In this document: positions 44,100 to 54,277 of the stretch, in pieces
How positions within the stretch are numbered: position 1 is the stretch's first letter
Layout: the number at the start of each line of letters is the position of its first letter
The notes under the pieces: model-generated
What the model was told of the DNA's origin: nothing
Databases searched by the model: none
Seen by the model: the letters and a program-made list of their open reading frames with translations, nothing else
Origin: Sedimentibacter sp. zth1
GTDB taxonomy: Bacteria; Bacillota; Clostridia; Tissierellales; Sedimentibacteraceae
Direction: 5' to 3'
Length of the DNA: 64,000 bases
NCBI RefSeq assembly: GCF_017352195.1
Contig: NZ_CP071445.1
Span: 744,001-808,000 of the forward strand
Program-made: the position numbers and the translations under genes

Positions 44100-45323
44100 T
44101 TATTCAAATATAGCATCAACAAACATTTCTGCATCAAATACTTGTAAATCATCTATTTTTTCACCGACTGCAATATATTTAATTGGAACATTTAATTCTT
44201 TAACTATAGGAAAAACTATACCACCTTTTGCTGTACCATCAAGCTTAGTTAAGATTATACCATCTATCTTGCATGATTCACTAAACATCTTAGCCTGAAT
44301 TAAACCATTTTGTCCTGTTGTTGCATCAACAACTAGCAAAACCTCTCTTTGTGCATGACCATATTCTTTATCTACTATTTTAAATATTTTAGTTAATTCA
44401 TTCATTAGGTTTACTTTATTGTGAAGTCTTCCTGCAGTATCACAAATTAGTACATCACTTTTTCTTGCTCTAGCAGCTTGAATTGCATCATAGATAACAG
44501 AACCTGGATCCGAACCTTGTTCACTTGCTATTATTTCAACATCAGCTCTATTACACCATTCTTTAAGCTGTTCTACTGCTGCGGCTCTGAAAGTATCACC
44601 AGCTGCTACTACAACACTTTTACCATTACATTTTAGTCTATGTGACATTTTACCAATAGAAGTCGTTTTACCTACCCCATTGACTCCTACAACCATAATA
44701 ATTTTTTGTATTCCGTCAATATCTTCAACACCTATTGTATTACTCAACATATTAACTAAGTACTTTTTAATTATTCCTTTAATTTCATTAGGGTCTTCAA
44801 TTTTATTTACTTTAACTTCTTCCTTAATATAGTCAATAATGTCCATAGTAAGTTCAACGCCCATATCTGATGTTATAAGTATTTCTTCTATTTCATCAAG
44901 AAAATCATCATCAATTTTAGTATATAAATTTAAAATATTATTCAATTGTGCGGTAAAATTATCTTTTGTTTTTGCAAGTCCCTCTCTAATTTTAGAAAAG
45001 AACCCTTTTTTCTCTTTTTTTTGAGTATTTTCTGTATCACTACTTATTGACTGTTTCTCAGCTTCAACCCTAGCAATTCTTTTTTCCTCTTGTTTCTCGG
45101 TTTCAATCTTAGCAAGTCTCTCTGCCTCTTGTTTCTCGGTTTCAATCTTAGCAAGTCTCTCTGCCTCTTGTTTCTCGGCTTCAACCTTTGCAAGTCTCTC
45201 TGCTTCTACCTTTTCAGCTTCAGTTTCACCAGTATTATTTTCTATAATTGGTTCTTCATTTTGTTTTATTTCTTCATTTTTATCATTATCTTTTTTCAAA
45301 ATTCCAAATAATTTTTTTAACAT
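44100..45323 (-). CDS. ftsY: Signal recognition particle receptor FtsY
   Basis: 407 residues. The C-terminal 300 form the NG GTPase: VVGVNGVGKTTSIGKM, DTAGRLHNKVNL, LDGTAKGGIVF. The N-terminal 100 are an acidic, charged arm with four 13-residue repeats of the type EAERLAKIETEKQ (39-base DNA repeats, about 45050-45220). Such A domains link FtsY to the membrane and vary freely. It follows smc by 14 bases; ATG at 45323 follows GGAGGAAAAA. Confidence 0.97.
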   Translation of the reverse strand: MLKKLFGILKKDNDKNEEIKQNEEPIIENNTGETEAEKVEAERLAKVEAEKQEAERLAKIETEKQEAERLAKIETEKQEEKRIARVEAEKQSISSDTENTQKKEKKGFFSKIREGLAKTKDNFTAQLNNILNLYTKIDDDFLDEIEEILITSDMGVELTMDIIDYIKEEVKVNKIEDPNEIKGIIKKYLVNMLSNTIGVEDIDGIQKIIMVVGVNGVGKTTSIGKMSHRLKCNGKSVVVAAGDTFRAAAVEQLKEWCNRADVEIIASEQGSDPGSVIYDAIQAARARKSDVLICDTAGRLHNKVNLMNELTKIFKIVDKEYGHAQREVLLVVDATTGQNGLIQAKMFSESCKIDGIILTKLDGTAKGGIVFPIVKELNVPIKYIAVGEKIDDLQVFDAEMFVDAIFE

Positions 45324-45337
45324 TTTTTCCTCCGTAT

Positions 45338-48300
45338 TTATTCTATTCCTGAAAGCTTCATAGAAACCAACTTTGTTACACCCTTTTCTTCCATTGTTGT
45401 ACCATAAAGAGTATCTGCGTTTTCCATAGTACCTTTTCTATGAGTGATACATAAAAATTGAGTTTCCTTAGAAAATTCTTTTAAGTATTTTGAAAATCTA
45501 TAAACATTTATATCATCAAGTGCTGCTTCAATTTCATCAAGAATACAGAATGATGTTGGCTTTGATTTTAATATTGAAAATAATAATGCTATTGCTGTAA
45601 GTGCCTTTTCTCCACCTGATAAAAGTGTAATTTTTGTTAATTTCTTACCAGGAGGTTGAGCAGCAATCTCAATATTACTATTTAAGGCATCCGATTCATC
45701 TTCTAAATAAACATCCGCCTTACCACCACTAAATAAATCTGAAAACACTTCATTAAAAATAACTCTAATTTTTCTAAACTCTTCAACAAACTGTTCTTTC
45801 ATTTTAATTTCAAGCTCATTAATAACATCATTTAATTGTAATTTAGCATCTACCAAGTCCTGCTTTTGGGCTGTTAAAAAATCATATCTTTCTTTAACTT
45901 CCTTATATTCTTCAATAGAATTTGTATTGATGTCACCCAATTTTTTAATTTCTCTTCTAATTGCAGATACTTCAGTATTTATCTTATTATAGCTTATTTC
46001 TTCATTTTTATAAGGTAAAGCCATAGCATAGTTCATTTCATAGTCTTCCCACAAATGGTTTGAAATATCTTCAATCTTGGATGTTAATTTTTCGATTTTT
46101 ATACCTAATCCATACTCATCATCTAAGCTTTCAGTTAACTTTTTATTTATACTATTCAAATTATTCTGTGAAGTATTAATAAATTCTTGCTTTTTCAAAT
46201 GTTCTTCTTTATTCATACTATAGCTTTGTTCACTCTTATCAAGTTCTATTTTTATATTTTCGCATAGCTTAATTAGCTCTTGAATTTGATTTTTAGCAGT
46301 AGTTATTTCTATACCTGTATCATTTAAATAGCTAGATTTAATATCTAACATTTCTTTATTCTTAGTCAATTCTGTATTAGCATTATTGATTTTTTCTTCA
46401 GTAATTTTAATTTCCTGTTTAGTTGACATTAAATCATTGTTAAATTGATTGATATTGTCAATTAATTCATCATACATAAGTTTGTCTGATTTATTAGCAT
46501 TTGCAATATCTGTGATTAAGCTTTCTAGTTTTTCAATATTGTCTTTAATAAACTCTACATTCTCATCAATTTGTTCAATTTCTTTTTCTCTCTTTTCATT
46601 TTCAGAAAATATGTATTCTTTATCTGAAATATATCTTTTTATAGTTGATTCAGTTTTTTCAATTTGATCTGTATATAAACTTATTTTATTGTCTAATTGC
46701 AAGCCTTCTTTTGTACAGTTTTCAATTTTAACTTTCAATGTATTAATTTCATTATGTCTGTAGCTTAAATCTCTTTCAACATTTCTTAAATCTTCATCAA
46801 TATCAGCACATTTTTTCTTTAAATGTATAAGTCTATCTTGACATTCTTCAATTTCTCTTTTCCTGCTCAAAAAATTTTGACTTTTTCCACTTATATGACC
46901 ACCTGTTACTGACCCACCTGGATTAATTACATCACCCTGCAAACTTACTATTTTAATTGTATTATTAGATGCTTTAGCTATTCTAAATCCATCCCTTATG
47001 TTTTCAACAATTATAGTTCTACCCAGCAAGTTTTTAATTATTTCAGAATAAGCATCATCTGTTTCTATAAGCTTATCAGCCGTATCAACAACACCTGGCA
47101 TTGATAGATATTTAGATTGCGCATTATTTAGGCTTCTACTTTTTATAGTGCTAATAGGTAAAAATGTAACTCTGCCTATTTTATTATCTTTTAAATAGTT
47201 AATTATTGACTCCGCATCCTGGTTATTGTTTACTATAACATTCTGTATAGCAGAACCAAGTGCTATTTCTATTGCTGTTTCAAAATTTTTATCTGTTTTG
47301 ATTACATCGGCTACTGTACCTAAAATAGATGCCCTAAATAAATTATTTTTTTTGTTTAAACTCATCAATGTTTGTACACTTTTGTAATAGCCCTCATATA
47401 GAGATTCCATATTATTTAAAAAACTTAACCTTGAGTTAGTATTATTCAACTCATTTGATGATGCTTTTAATCTATTTTCAAGTTCCTTTTTATCTTCTAT
47501 TAAATTTTCTTGAAGAAAAGAATTATTACTAAAAGATTCATTGAACTGAATTAATTGCTGCTCATTATTCTTTTTATTTTGTTTAATAACATCAAACTCT
47601 TTTATTTTTTGAGATTTTTCGCCATTTTCAATTTCAATTTCTTTTTCAAATTGATTGATTCTTTCTTCATAATTAGCTTTTATGGATTCAATAGAGCTTT
47701 TATCACTATTAAGTTTATTGATTGATTTATGCATTTCAAACAATTCATTTCTTTTTTCTTCGCTTATGTTATTTGATGTTTCCATTTTAATTTTGAATTC
47801 TAAAGCTTCTTCATTTAATGAATTGAACTGCAAGTTTTTTTCTTCTATATTATTATTCAATACACATAAATTTTGTTTGTATTCATCAATTTTTATGTTT
47901 ATCTCTTTTTCACGTTCTTTTAAAACATTTATTTCATTTTCTATTGTTCCAACATTTTCTGAATACAACAATATCTTTTCATTTTGAACACTAATTAGAC
48001 TTTTTTTAGCTTCGTATTCTCTTGAAAATTTGTTTCTGCTCTTATCATATGTACTAATTTCTAATTCTATATTAGATAAGTTTTGTTTTTCTTTTTCTAT
48101 TGTTTTTTCTAAATTATCCCTTAAACCAATGATTTCTTGCTTGTTCTTTATAATTTCATTTTTTTGATTCTCAAATATTGTCAATTGTTCTTTATTTTTT
48201 TCATATTCACGCACATAAAGATTCAACTCAATATTTTTTAAATTATCTTTCAAATCAATATATTTTTTTGCTTTTTCGCTTTGTAGTCTTAATGGTTCAA

Positions 48301-48904
48301 CACGTGTTTCAATCTCATAAATTATATCATTTACCCTATCAAGATTATTATTAGTTTTTTCTATTTTTTTAATTGATTCTTCTTTTCTAAACTTAAATTT
48401 AACAATGCCTGCTGCTTCTTCAAATACTGCTCTTCTAACATCAGAGTTAGGACTTAATATTTCTTCAACCTTACCTTGTCCAATAACTGAGTACCCGTCT
48501 TTACCTATACCAGTATCTAAAAAAAGTTCTCTAACATCTTTTAATCTACATTGCTGCTTATTAATATAGTATTCACTTTCACCCGTTCTAAAAAGTCGTC
48601 TTTTGATACTAACTTCTTTATATTCTATAGGTAGTTTTCCATCTTCATTGTCAAATACAAGTTCAACTTCAGCATATCCAAGCGGCATTCTCTTTTCAGT
48701 TCCAGCAAAAATTATATCTTCCATTTTTGAACCTCTAAGAGTTTTAGGACTTTGTTCACCCAGTACCCATTTTATAGAGTCAGATATATTGCTTTTACCA
48801 CTACCATTAGGACCTACAATTGCTGTCATTCCTTTTTCAATTATTATTTCTGTTTTATCTGCAAAGGACTTAAAACCATGTACATTCATCTTTTTTAAAA
48901 ACAT
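45338..48904 (-). CDS. smc: Chromosome segregation protein SMC
   Basis: 1188 residues, full length. Head: FKSFADKTEI and IVGPNGSGKSNISDSIKW (Walker A); two long coiled coils; hinge near 500-670 with GGSVTGGHISGKS; C-terminal LLSGGEKALTAIALLFS signature and FCILDEIEAALDD (Walker B). Works with ScpA and ScpB to organise the chromosome. Order rnc-radical SAM-smc-ftsY is kept in many Clostridia. Confidence 0.98.
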   Translation of the reverse strand: MFLKKMNVHGFKSFADKTEIIIEKGMTAIVGPNGSGKSNISDSIKWVLGEQSPKTLRGSKMEDIIFAGTEKRMPLGYAEVELVFDNEDGKLPIEYKEVSIKRRLFRTGESEYYINKQQCRLKDVRELFLDTGIGKDGYSVIGQGKVEEILSPNSDVRRAVFEEAAGIVKFKFRKEESIKKIEKTNNNLDRVNDIIYEIETRVEPLRLQSEKAKKYIDLKDNLKNIELNLYVREYEKNKEQLTIFENQKNEIIKNKQEIIGLRDNLEKTIEKEKQNLSNIELEISTYDKSRNKFSREYEAKKSLISVQNEKILLYSENVGTIENEINVLKEREKEINIKIDEYKQNLCVLNNNIEEKNLQFNSLNEEALEFKIKMETSNNISEEKRNELFEMHKSINKLNSDKSSIESIKANYEERINQFEKEIEIENGEKSQKIKEFDVIKQNKKNNEQQLIQFNESFSNNSFLQENLIEDKKELENRLKASSNELNNTNSRLSFLNNMESLYEGYYKSVQTLMSLNKKNNLFRASILGTVADVIKTDKNFETAIEIALGSAIQNVIVNNNQDAESIINYLKDNKIGRVTFLPISTIKSRSLNNAQSKYLSMPGVVDTADKLIETDDAYSEIIKNLLGRTIIVENIRDGFRIAKASNNTIKIVSLQGDVINPGGSVTGGHISGKSQNFLSRKREIEECQDRLIHLKKKCADIDEDLRNVERDLSYRHNEINTLKVKIENCTKEGLQLDNKISLYTDQIEKTESTIKRYISDKEYIFSENEKREKEIEQIDENVEFIKDNIEKLESLITDIANANKSDKLMYDELIDNINQFNNDLMSTKQEIKITEEKINNANTELTKNKEMLDIKSSYLNDTGIEITTAKNQIQELIKLCENIKIELDKSEQSYSMNKEEHLKKQEFINTSQNNLNSINKKLTESLDDEYGLGIKIEKLTSKIEDISNHLWEDYEMNYAMALPYKNEEISYNKINTEVSAIRREIKKLGDINTNSIEEYKEVKERYDFLTAQKQDLVDAKLQLNDVINELEIKMKEQFVEEFRKIRVIFNEVFSDLFSGGKADVYLEDESDALNSNIEIAAQPPGKKLTKITLLSGGEKALTAIALLFSILKSKPTSFCILDEIEAALDDINVYRFSKYLKEFSKETQFLCITHRKGTMENADTLYGTTMEEKGVTKLVSMKLSGIE

Positions 48905-48953
48905 ATTTTATTATCCTCAATTTTAAAAATATCGTATTACTTTTTTATACAAA

Positions 48954-50033
48954 CTACTTTACTAAATTAAAAGCAGTTATATAGTCAATAAAGATATCAT
49001 CTTTATTGATTTTTGCAATTTTTTCATTGTCATTATATATATTTACAACATCGTTTTGCTCTATTTCTTGAAGAAATATTCTTTTTATATTTAACTGCTG
49101 TTTAATATAGTTAAAGTTACATTTCTTTTGACCAATTACATAACTCATAAGCTTTTTGCTTGTTTCTATTTTTATATTTTCACCAAAATTAGCGGTTTTA
49201 AGCTTATTAACCATTGAATTTAAATACAATTTTTCTTCTACTAATTGTCTAAATGCTGGATGAAAAGGGCCTGCAATAATATCGTTATCTTCATTAATCG
49301 TATCTGTGTTTTGAAGTCCTATTCTAATAACATTTATGTTATTAACTGTATACAAAGAATAAATATATGTACTAAGTTTAACAGCATTTTCTAATGATAA
49401 TGGTGTGTACTTATTCTCTTTATACATTTTTTCAAGTTCTGTTTCTTTAATTGTCAATGTTGGATATATTCTTACTATATTTGGATGCATTTCAATGGAT
49501 TTTTTGCAAGTATATATATCTTTTTCAATACTGCTTCCAGGTAAGCCAGGCATAACTTGATGACCTAAAGTAAATCCATATTCTTTTATTAACTTACTTG
49601 CATTTATTGAATCATTTACTGTATGTCCACGATTGGATTTTATTAGTACTTCATCATCTAAGCTTTGAATTCCAAGCTCTATTATTTTAACACCATATTT
49701 TTTCTGTATTTGGAGTATTTCATTATCTATTGCGTCAGGACGTGTCGATATTCTAATATTGTCGAATATACCTTTTCTTTGATAATAATGTGCTGTTTCA
49801 AGCAATTCAATTTGTAAATTTTTATCTATAGCAGTAAAGCTACCCCCAAAGAATGCTAAATCACTATAGTGAGGTCTAGTTTTTATATAGTCTTCTACTA
49901 TTCTAATAACATAATCCTTATTTACTTCTATATTTGTTTTTCCTGTTATTTTCTTTTGGTTGCAAAACACACAATCATTAGGACAACCTCTATGTGGAAC
50001 AAAAATAGGTATAATTTTTTTTGTATTACTCAT
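48954..50033 (-). CDS. Radical SAM protein (Elp3-like family, between rnc and smc)
   Basis: 359 residues. HRGCPNDCVFCNQKKITG has the CxxxCxxC iron-sulfur motif near the N-terminus, and AFFGGSFTAID is the GGxxx SAM contact. It is the clostridial radical SAM protein always found beside rnc and smc; its substrate is not known to me. ATG at 50033 follows GGGAG by 6 bases and overlaps the rnc end by 8 bases; the longer frame to 50072 lies in rnc and is rejected. Confidence 0.88.
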   Translation of the reverse strand: MSNTKKIIPIFVPHRGCPNDCVFCNQKKITGKTNIEVNKDYVIRIVEDYIKTRPHYSDLAFFGGSFTAIDKNLQIELLETAHYYQRKGIFDNIRISTRPDAIDNEILQIQKKYGVKIIELGIQSLDDEVLIKSNRGHTVNDSINASKLIKEYGFTLGHQVMPGLPGSSIEKDIYTCKKSIEMHPNIVRIYPTLTIKETELEKMYKENKYTPLSLENAVKLSTYIYSLYTVNNINVIRIGLQNTDTINEDNDIIAGPFHPAFRQLVEEKLYLNSMVNKLKTANFGENIKIETSKKLMSYVIGQKKCNFNYIKQQLNIKRIFLQEIEQNDVVNIYNDNEKIAKINKDDIFIDYITAFNLVK

Positions 50034-50739
50034 ATATTTCTCCCAATCTAAGCAAAGATTTTTTTGCTGCATTTTGTTCAGCTGTTTTTTTACTTTTACC
50101 TACTCCACTACCAAACTTTTTCTTATTAACTAATACATCGACATAGAAAACTTTGTCGTGGTCGGGACCTTCTTCTCCAGTAACAACATATTTAATTCTA
50201 TAATTTGAATTTTTACCTTGAAAATATTCTTGTAAGTATGATTTATAATCAGAAAAAATCTTTCCTTTAACTAATGTATCTATGCTTTCCTCAAGATTTG
50301 ATAATATAAATTTGTCAGCATCTTCTAAACTACCATCTAAATATATAGATGCAATAATTGCTTCCATGGCATCTGCAAGTATTGATTTTCTAATTCTACC
50401 ACCCGTAGCCTCTTCACCTTTACCAAGTACTAAATACTGTCCTATACCCAATTTTAAAGCAATTTCGTTTAGCATATCTTCACATACTACCTGTGCTCTT
50501 AATTTTGATAAATCGCCTTCAGGATAATTAGGAAATTCTTTAAATATATGTCTACTTACTACTATGCTCAGTACAGAGTCTCCTAAAAATTCAAGTCTCT
50601 CATTGTTAACTCTTTTATAAGTTTTATTTTCATTTGAGTATGAACTATGCGTTAAAGCGTTTTCTAGTAGTTTAATATTTCTGAATTTATATCCTATTTT
50701 GCTTTCAAGTTTTTCTATATTGTCAATTTTAACTTTCAT
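50026..50739 (-). CDS. rnc: Ribonuclease III
   Basis: Cuts double-stranded RNA in rRNA and scRNA processing. 237 residues. NERLEFLGDSVLSIVVS carries the catalytic E and D; a second D/E set is in ADAMEAIIASIYLDG. A dsRNA-binding domain ends the protein (GKSKKTAEQNAAKKSLLRLG). ATG at 50739 follows GGAGG by 9 bases; the frame to 50775 starts only with TTG. Confidence 0.97.
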   Translation of the reverse strand: MKVKIDNIEKLESKIGYKFRNIKLLENALTHSSYSNENKTYKRVNNERLEFLGDSVLSIVVSRHIFKEFPNYPEGDLSKLRAQVVCEDMLNEIALKLGIGQYLVLGKGEEATGGRIRKSILADAMEAIIASIYLDGSLEDADKFILSNLEESIDTLVKGKIFSDYKSYLQEYFQGKNSNYRIKYVVTGEEGPDHDKVFYVDVLVNKKKFGSGVGKSKKTAEQNAAKKSLLRLGEIYE

Positions 50740-50763
50740 AATACCGTACCTCCTATAATTATT

Positions 50764-50791
50764 GAAAAATGCCAACCATAGTTGGCATTTT
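50764..50791 (-). terminator. Terminator between acpP and rnc
   Basis: An 11-bp perfect stem (50766-50776 with 50781-50791), 4-base loop, then T run on the minus strand. It lies 16 bases past the acpP stop. Confidence 0.85.
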
Positions 50792-50807
50792 AACTATAAA
50801 ATAAATT

Positions 50808-51038
50808 TTATTTTTCTAATAAATTTGTTAAATATGTTACAACATTACCTACGGTTTCTATATTATCAGATTGTTCATCATCTATTTCTATATTAAATTC
50901 CTCTTCAAAAGCCATTACTAATTCAAATAAGCTTAGTGAATCTACATCTAAATCATCTTTAAATGAAGTATGTAATGTTACTTTATCTTCACTAACACCT
51001 AATTTTTCACATATAATTTCTCTTACTTTTTCAAACAT
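50808..51038 (-). CDS. acpP: Acyl carrier protein
   Basis: 76 residues. DLDVDSLSLFELVMAFEEEF holds the Ser that takes the phosphopantetheine arm (DSLS). Acidic helical bundle as usual. ATG at 51038 follows GGAGG by 8 bases; the GTG at 51047 in frame is in the ribosome site. It is 5 bases after plsX, forming plsX-acpP. Confidence 0.96.
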   Translation of the reverse strand: MFEKVREIICEKLGVSEDKVTLHTSFKDDLDVDSLSLFELVMAFEEEFNIEIDDEQSDNIETVGNVVTYLTNLLEK

Positions 51039-51043
51039 ATTAA

Positions 51044-52033
51044 TCACCTCCTTGAAATACTTTCTCTAATTAAGTCTACTATAGAACTGTCCAAGATAGT
51101 TTTTGACTGTTTAATAGCATTTTTAATTGCAATACTATCAGAACTACCATGAGCTTTTATAACCGGTGCATTTACACCTAAAAGCATTGCTCCACCATAT
51201 TCACCATAATCAAAACGCTTCTTGAATTTTCTAAGAGATGGTTTTGTAAGTAACGCACCAACTTTTGATATAAATGTTGATGTTAATTCTTCCTTAAGAC
51301 TGCTCATTATAAATGAGGCTGTCCCTTCTATAGATTTAAGCATAACATTTCCTGCAAAGCCGTCTGCTACGATTACATCTATAGCTCCATCTAATGCATA
51401 TCTTCCTTCAATGTTTCCAACAAAATTCAAATTCGAATTTTCTAACATAGAATATGCATCATTAGTTAGTTTATTTCCTTTACCTTTTTCTGCCCCTATA
51501 TTTAATAGTCCTACACGAGGATTATCAATATTCATAAAGTTCTTAATATAAATGCTTCCCATTTCTGCGAAATCATATAGAAACTCGGGTTTACAATCTA
51601 CATTGGCACCCGCATCAACTAAAAGAGAATATCCTTTAGCTGTAGGAATGAAAGGTGCTAGTGCTGGTCTTTCAAGTCCGCCTACTCTACCAATAATTAC
51701 TGTTGCTCCAGTTAATAAAGCTCCTGTACTACCTGCAGAAACTATTGCGTCAGCATCATTATTTTTGACTGCATAAAGTGCTTTCACAAGTGAAGATTCT
51801 TTTTTTCTTCTTATAGCCTTAACCGGTTTATCATCATTTGTGATAACATCATCTGCATTTAATATGTCCAAATTACTAAAATCATTCGTATATTTCTCTA
51901 TATTTTGTTTTAATAAATCCTCTTTACCTGACAATACAATGTTAACATTGTACTCATCTCTTGCAAGTATACATCCATTAACTATAGCCTCTGGTGCATT
52001 GTCACCACCCATAGCATCTACTATTATTCTCAT
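51044..52033 (-). CDS. plsX: Phosphate acyltransferase PlsX
   Basis: Makes acyl phosphate from acyl-ACP for phospholipid synthesis. 329 residues. IIVDAMGGDNAPEAIVNGC at the start and GADSGAT-like SAGSTGALLTGATVI are typical. ATG at 52033 follows AAGGTACCTA. The fapR regulator that precedes plsX in Bacillus is not here; a promoter lies about 85 bases upstream. Confidence 0.96.
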   Translation of the reverse strand: MRIIVDAMGGDNAPEAIVNGCILARDEYNVNIVLSGKEDLLKQNIEKYTNDFSNLDILNADDVITNDDKPVKAIRRKKESSLVKALYAVKNNDADAIVSAGSTGALLTGATVIIGRVGGLERPALAPFIPTAKGYSLLVDAGANVDCKPEFLYDFAEMGSIYIKNFMNIDNPRVGLLNIGAEKGKGNKLTNDAYSMLENSNLNFVGNIEGRYALDGAIDVIVADGFAGNVMLKSIEGTASFIMSSLKEELTSTFISKVGALLTKPSLRKFKKRFDYGEYGGAMLLGVNAPVIKAHGSSDSIAIKNAIKQSKTILDSSIVDLIRESISRR

Positions 52034-52115
52034 TAGGTACCTTCCCTTATACTAAGATTTACATAAACAAGCTTTATATAATTAATGTAGTCAAAATTAG
52101 ATTTTCCTAAATTTT

Positions 52116-52144
52116 AGTATACCCTAGTTAGTGTGTAATTGCAA
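52116..52144 (-). promoter_or_regulatory. Promoter for plsX-acpP
   Basis: -35 TTGCAA (52139-52144), 17-base spacer, -10 TATACT (52116-52121). I see no full FapR palindrome over it. Confidence 0.7.
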
Positions 52145-52164
52145 TAAAAAAATTACATTGGCAA

Positions 52165-52196
52165 AAATAAAAAAATAGTGCATATGCACTATTTTT
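52165..52196 (-). terminator. Terminator after rpmF
   Basis: A fully palindromic stem AATAGTGCATATGCACTATT extended by A/T pairs (about 52170-52196) with a long T run on the minus strand, 6 bases past the rpmF stop. Confidence 0.9.
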
Positions 52197-52202
52197 TATC
52201 TA

Positions 52203-52382
52203 CTATTCTACAGTAATAACTTCTTTACCATTGTAATATCCGCATTCACCACATACAGCATGTGGTCTTTTAGCTGCATGACATTGTGGACATTCCATAG
52301 TTGCTGGAATTGTCATTCTGCATTTAGCTGTTCTTCTCTTATCTCTTCTAGCTTTTGATGTTTTTCTCTTAGGTACTGCCAT
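52203..52382 (-). CDS. rpmF: 50S ribosomal protein L32
   Basis: 59 residues, read directly: MAVPKRKTSKARRDKRRTAK at the start, then CPQCHAAKRPHAVC and CGECGYYNGKEV. Two CxxC pairs give the zinc-binding C+ form. ATG at 52382 follows AAGGAGGTGTCACA. It is 12 bases after the yceD gene, the classic yceD-rpmF pair. Confidence 0.96.
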   Translation of the reverse strand: MAVPKRKTSKARRDKRRTAKCRMTIPATMECPQCHAAKRPHAVCGECGYYNGKEVITVE

Positions 52383-52394
52383 TGTGACACCTCC

Positions 52395-52898
52395 TTAATC
52401 TTCTAACAAAGTTTTTAATTTTTCTAATCGTGGGTCTATAACGAAATCATTACATTCACATTTACCTGTATTAAGATTTTTACCACATTTCGAGCAAATT
52501 CCTTTACAGTCGTCTTTACATAAAGCTTTCATTGGCATAGACAAATAAATTATTTGATTAACTGCATCATTTAGATCAATTAAACCATCTTTCATTAATA
52601 TCTCTATATCCTCTGCTTCATAATCTTCGTTAATTTCATCAACTATAATTGCATTAAAATTAGCTGTAACTTTATTTTCAAATTCCTCTAAACATCTAGC
52701 ACAGACTTCATCATAAGCATAAGTAATTTTTGCATTTAATGATACGTTCTTATCCACTTTATAGAACTTTCCTTCAAATAAAAACTCCTTATTTAACTTA
52801 TTCGTCTCTAATAATTCTTTATCTGTTATAGTTAATGTATCATTAATATTCATTACTAAGTCATCAGATAGAAGGAATTTTTTTAAATTAATTAACAT
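52395..52898 (-). CDS. YceD/DUF177 family protein
   Basis: 167 residues. CARCLEEFENKV and the end CKDDCKGICSKCGKNLNTGK carry paired cysteines. YceD acts in 23S rRNA processing or ribosome assembly in plants and bacteria, and the gene is almost always joined to rpmF. ATG at 52898 follows GGGTGATATA. Confidence 0.9.
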   Translation of the reverse strand: MLINLKKFLLSDDLVMNINDTLTITDKELLETNKLNKEFLFEGKFYKVDKNVSLNAKITYAYDEVCARCLEEFENKVTANFNAIIVDEINEDYEAEDIEILMKDGLIDLNDAVNQIIYLSMPMKALCKDDCKGICSKCGKNLNTGKCECNDFVIDPRLEKLKTLLED

Positions 52899-52961
52899 TA
52901 TATCACCCTTTTTTGACTTACAAAGTAAATTATATGAGAATATGATTGTTTTGTCAAGAAT

Positions 52962-54155
52962 TTATTTTACTAAAGACTTAGTTTCTCTTGCAATCATTAA
53001 TTCTTCATTTGTTGGAATAACAAAAACTTTAACTTTAGAACCATCTTCAGAAATTTCAACTTCTTTACCACGAGTATTATTTTTATCGTTATCTATTTCA
53101 ATTCCTAAGAATTCTAATCCTTTACAAATTTCAGCTCTTGAGTCTTTTGAGTTTTCTCCAAGGCCTGCTGTAAATACAACTACATCTACTCCACCCATTG
53201 CTGCTGCATAAGAACCAATATATTTTCTTACTGTATAATGGAATTTATCAAGTGCAAGTTGAGCTCTTTTATTTCCCTCTTCAGCTGCACCTTCGATATC
53301 TCTAAAGTCACTGCTAATTCCTGAAATTCCTAAAACTCCTGATTGTTTATTCATTAAGTTATTCATTTGTGAAATTGATAAATTTTTCTTATCCATTAAG
53401 AATGTAACTATAGCTGGATCAATATCTCCACATCTAGTTCCCATTACTAATCCTTCAAGTGGTGTTAATCCCATACTTGTATCAACAGATACACCATCTT
53501 TTATAGCTGTTACACTTGCTCCGTTTCCTAAGTGACAAGTTATGATTTTAAGATCTTTAATATCTTTATTCATCATATTACCTACTCTTTGAGCTACATA
53601 TTTGTGAGAAGTTCCGTGGAATCCGTATCTTCTAATTCCTAATTCCTTGTATAATTCATAAGGAAGTGGATAGATAAATGCTTCTTCTGACATTGTTTGG
53701 TGGAATGCTGTATCAAACACACCTACCATTGGTACGTTAGGTAATAATTCTTTACAAGCATTAATTCCAATAATATTTGGAGGATTGTGTAATGGTGCTA
53801 AATCTGTACATTCATCCATAGCTTTTACAACTGCTTCAGTTATAACAACAGAACCAGCAAATTTTTCTCCTCCATGAACTACTCTATGACCAACTGCATC
53901 AATTTCGTCCAAATTTTTAACTGCACCATATACTGGATCTACTAATGCATTTAATACAGTATTGATAGCTTCTTTGTGAGTTGCTAATGGATCTGTATAA
54001 ACCTTCTTTTCTTTTCCGATAGCTTCATGTTTAACTTGACTACCTTCAATTCCTATTCTTTCAGCTAAACCTTTAGCTAAAACTTTTTCATTTTTCATGT
54101 CTATTAACTGATATTTCAAAGATGAACTACCACAGTTAATTACTAAAATATTCAT
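52962..54155 (-). CDS. ackA: Acetate kinase
   Basis: Makes ATP and acetate from acetyl phosphate. 397 residues. [36 protein letters not shown] and FTAGLGENS are all ASKHA acetate kinase motifs. ATG at 54155 follows AGGAGGATTAAC. The partner pta is not adjacent. An AT-rich gap of 122 bases with a 7-bp hairpin precedes it. Confidence 0.97.
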   Translation of the reverse strand: MNILVINCGSSSLKYQLIDMKNEKVLAKGLAERIGIEGSQVKHEAIGKEKKVYTDPLATHKEAINTVLNALVDPVYGAVKNLDEIDAVGHRVVHGGEKFAGSVVITEAVVKAMDECTDLAPLHNPPNIIGINACKELLPNVPMVGVFDTAFHQTMSEEAFIYPLPYELYKELGIRRYGFHGTSHKYVAQRVGNMMNKDIKDLKIITCHLGNGASVTAIKDGVSVDTSMGLTPLEGLVMGTRCGDIDPAIVTFLMDKKNLSISQMNNLMNKQSGVLGISGISSDFRDIEGAAEEGNKRAQLALDKFHYTVRKYIGSYAAAMGGVDVVVFTAGLGENSKDSRAEICKGLEFLGIEIDNDKNNTRGKEVEISEDGSKVKVFVIPTNEELMIARETKSLVK

Positions 54156-54277
54156 GTTAATCCTCCTGTAAAAAAATTATTAATAACAAATTAAATTTAA
54201 TTAATTTTAGTTTTATATATACACAGTTTGCCAAAATAGAAACTGTAATATTTAATTTTACATAAACCCTTATCCCA

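Noticed and set aside
52034-52164. FapR operator before plsX
   Set aside because: Only partial TTAG/CTAG words around the promoter; no 17-bp FapR palindrome, and fapR itself is absent.
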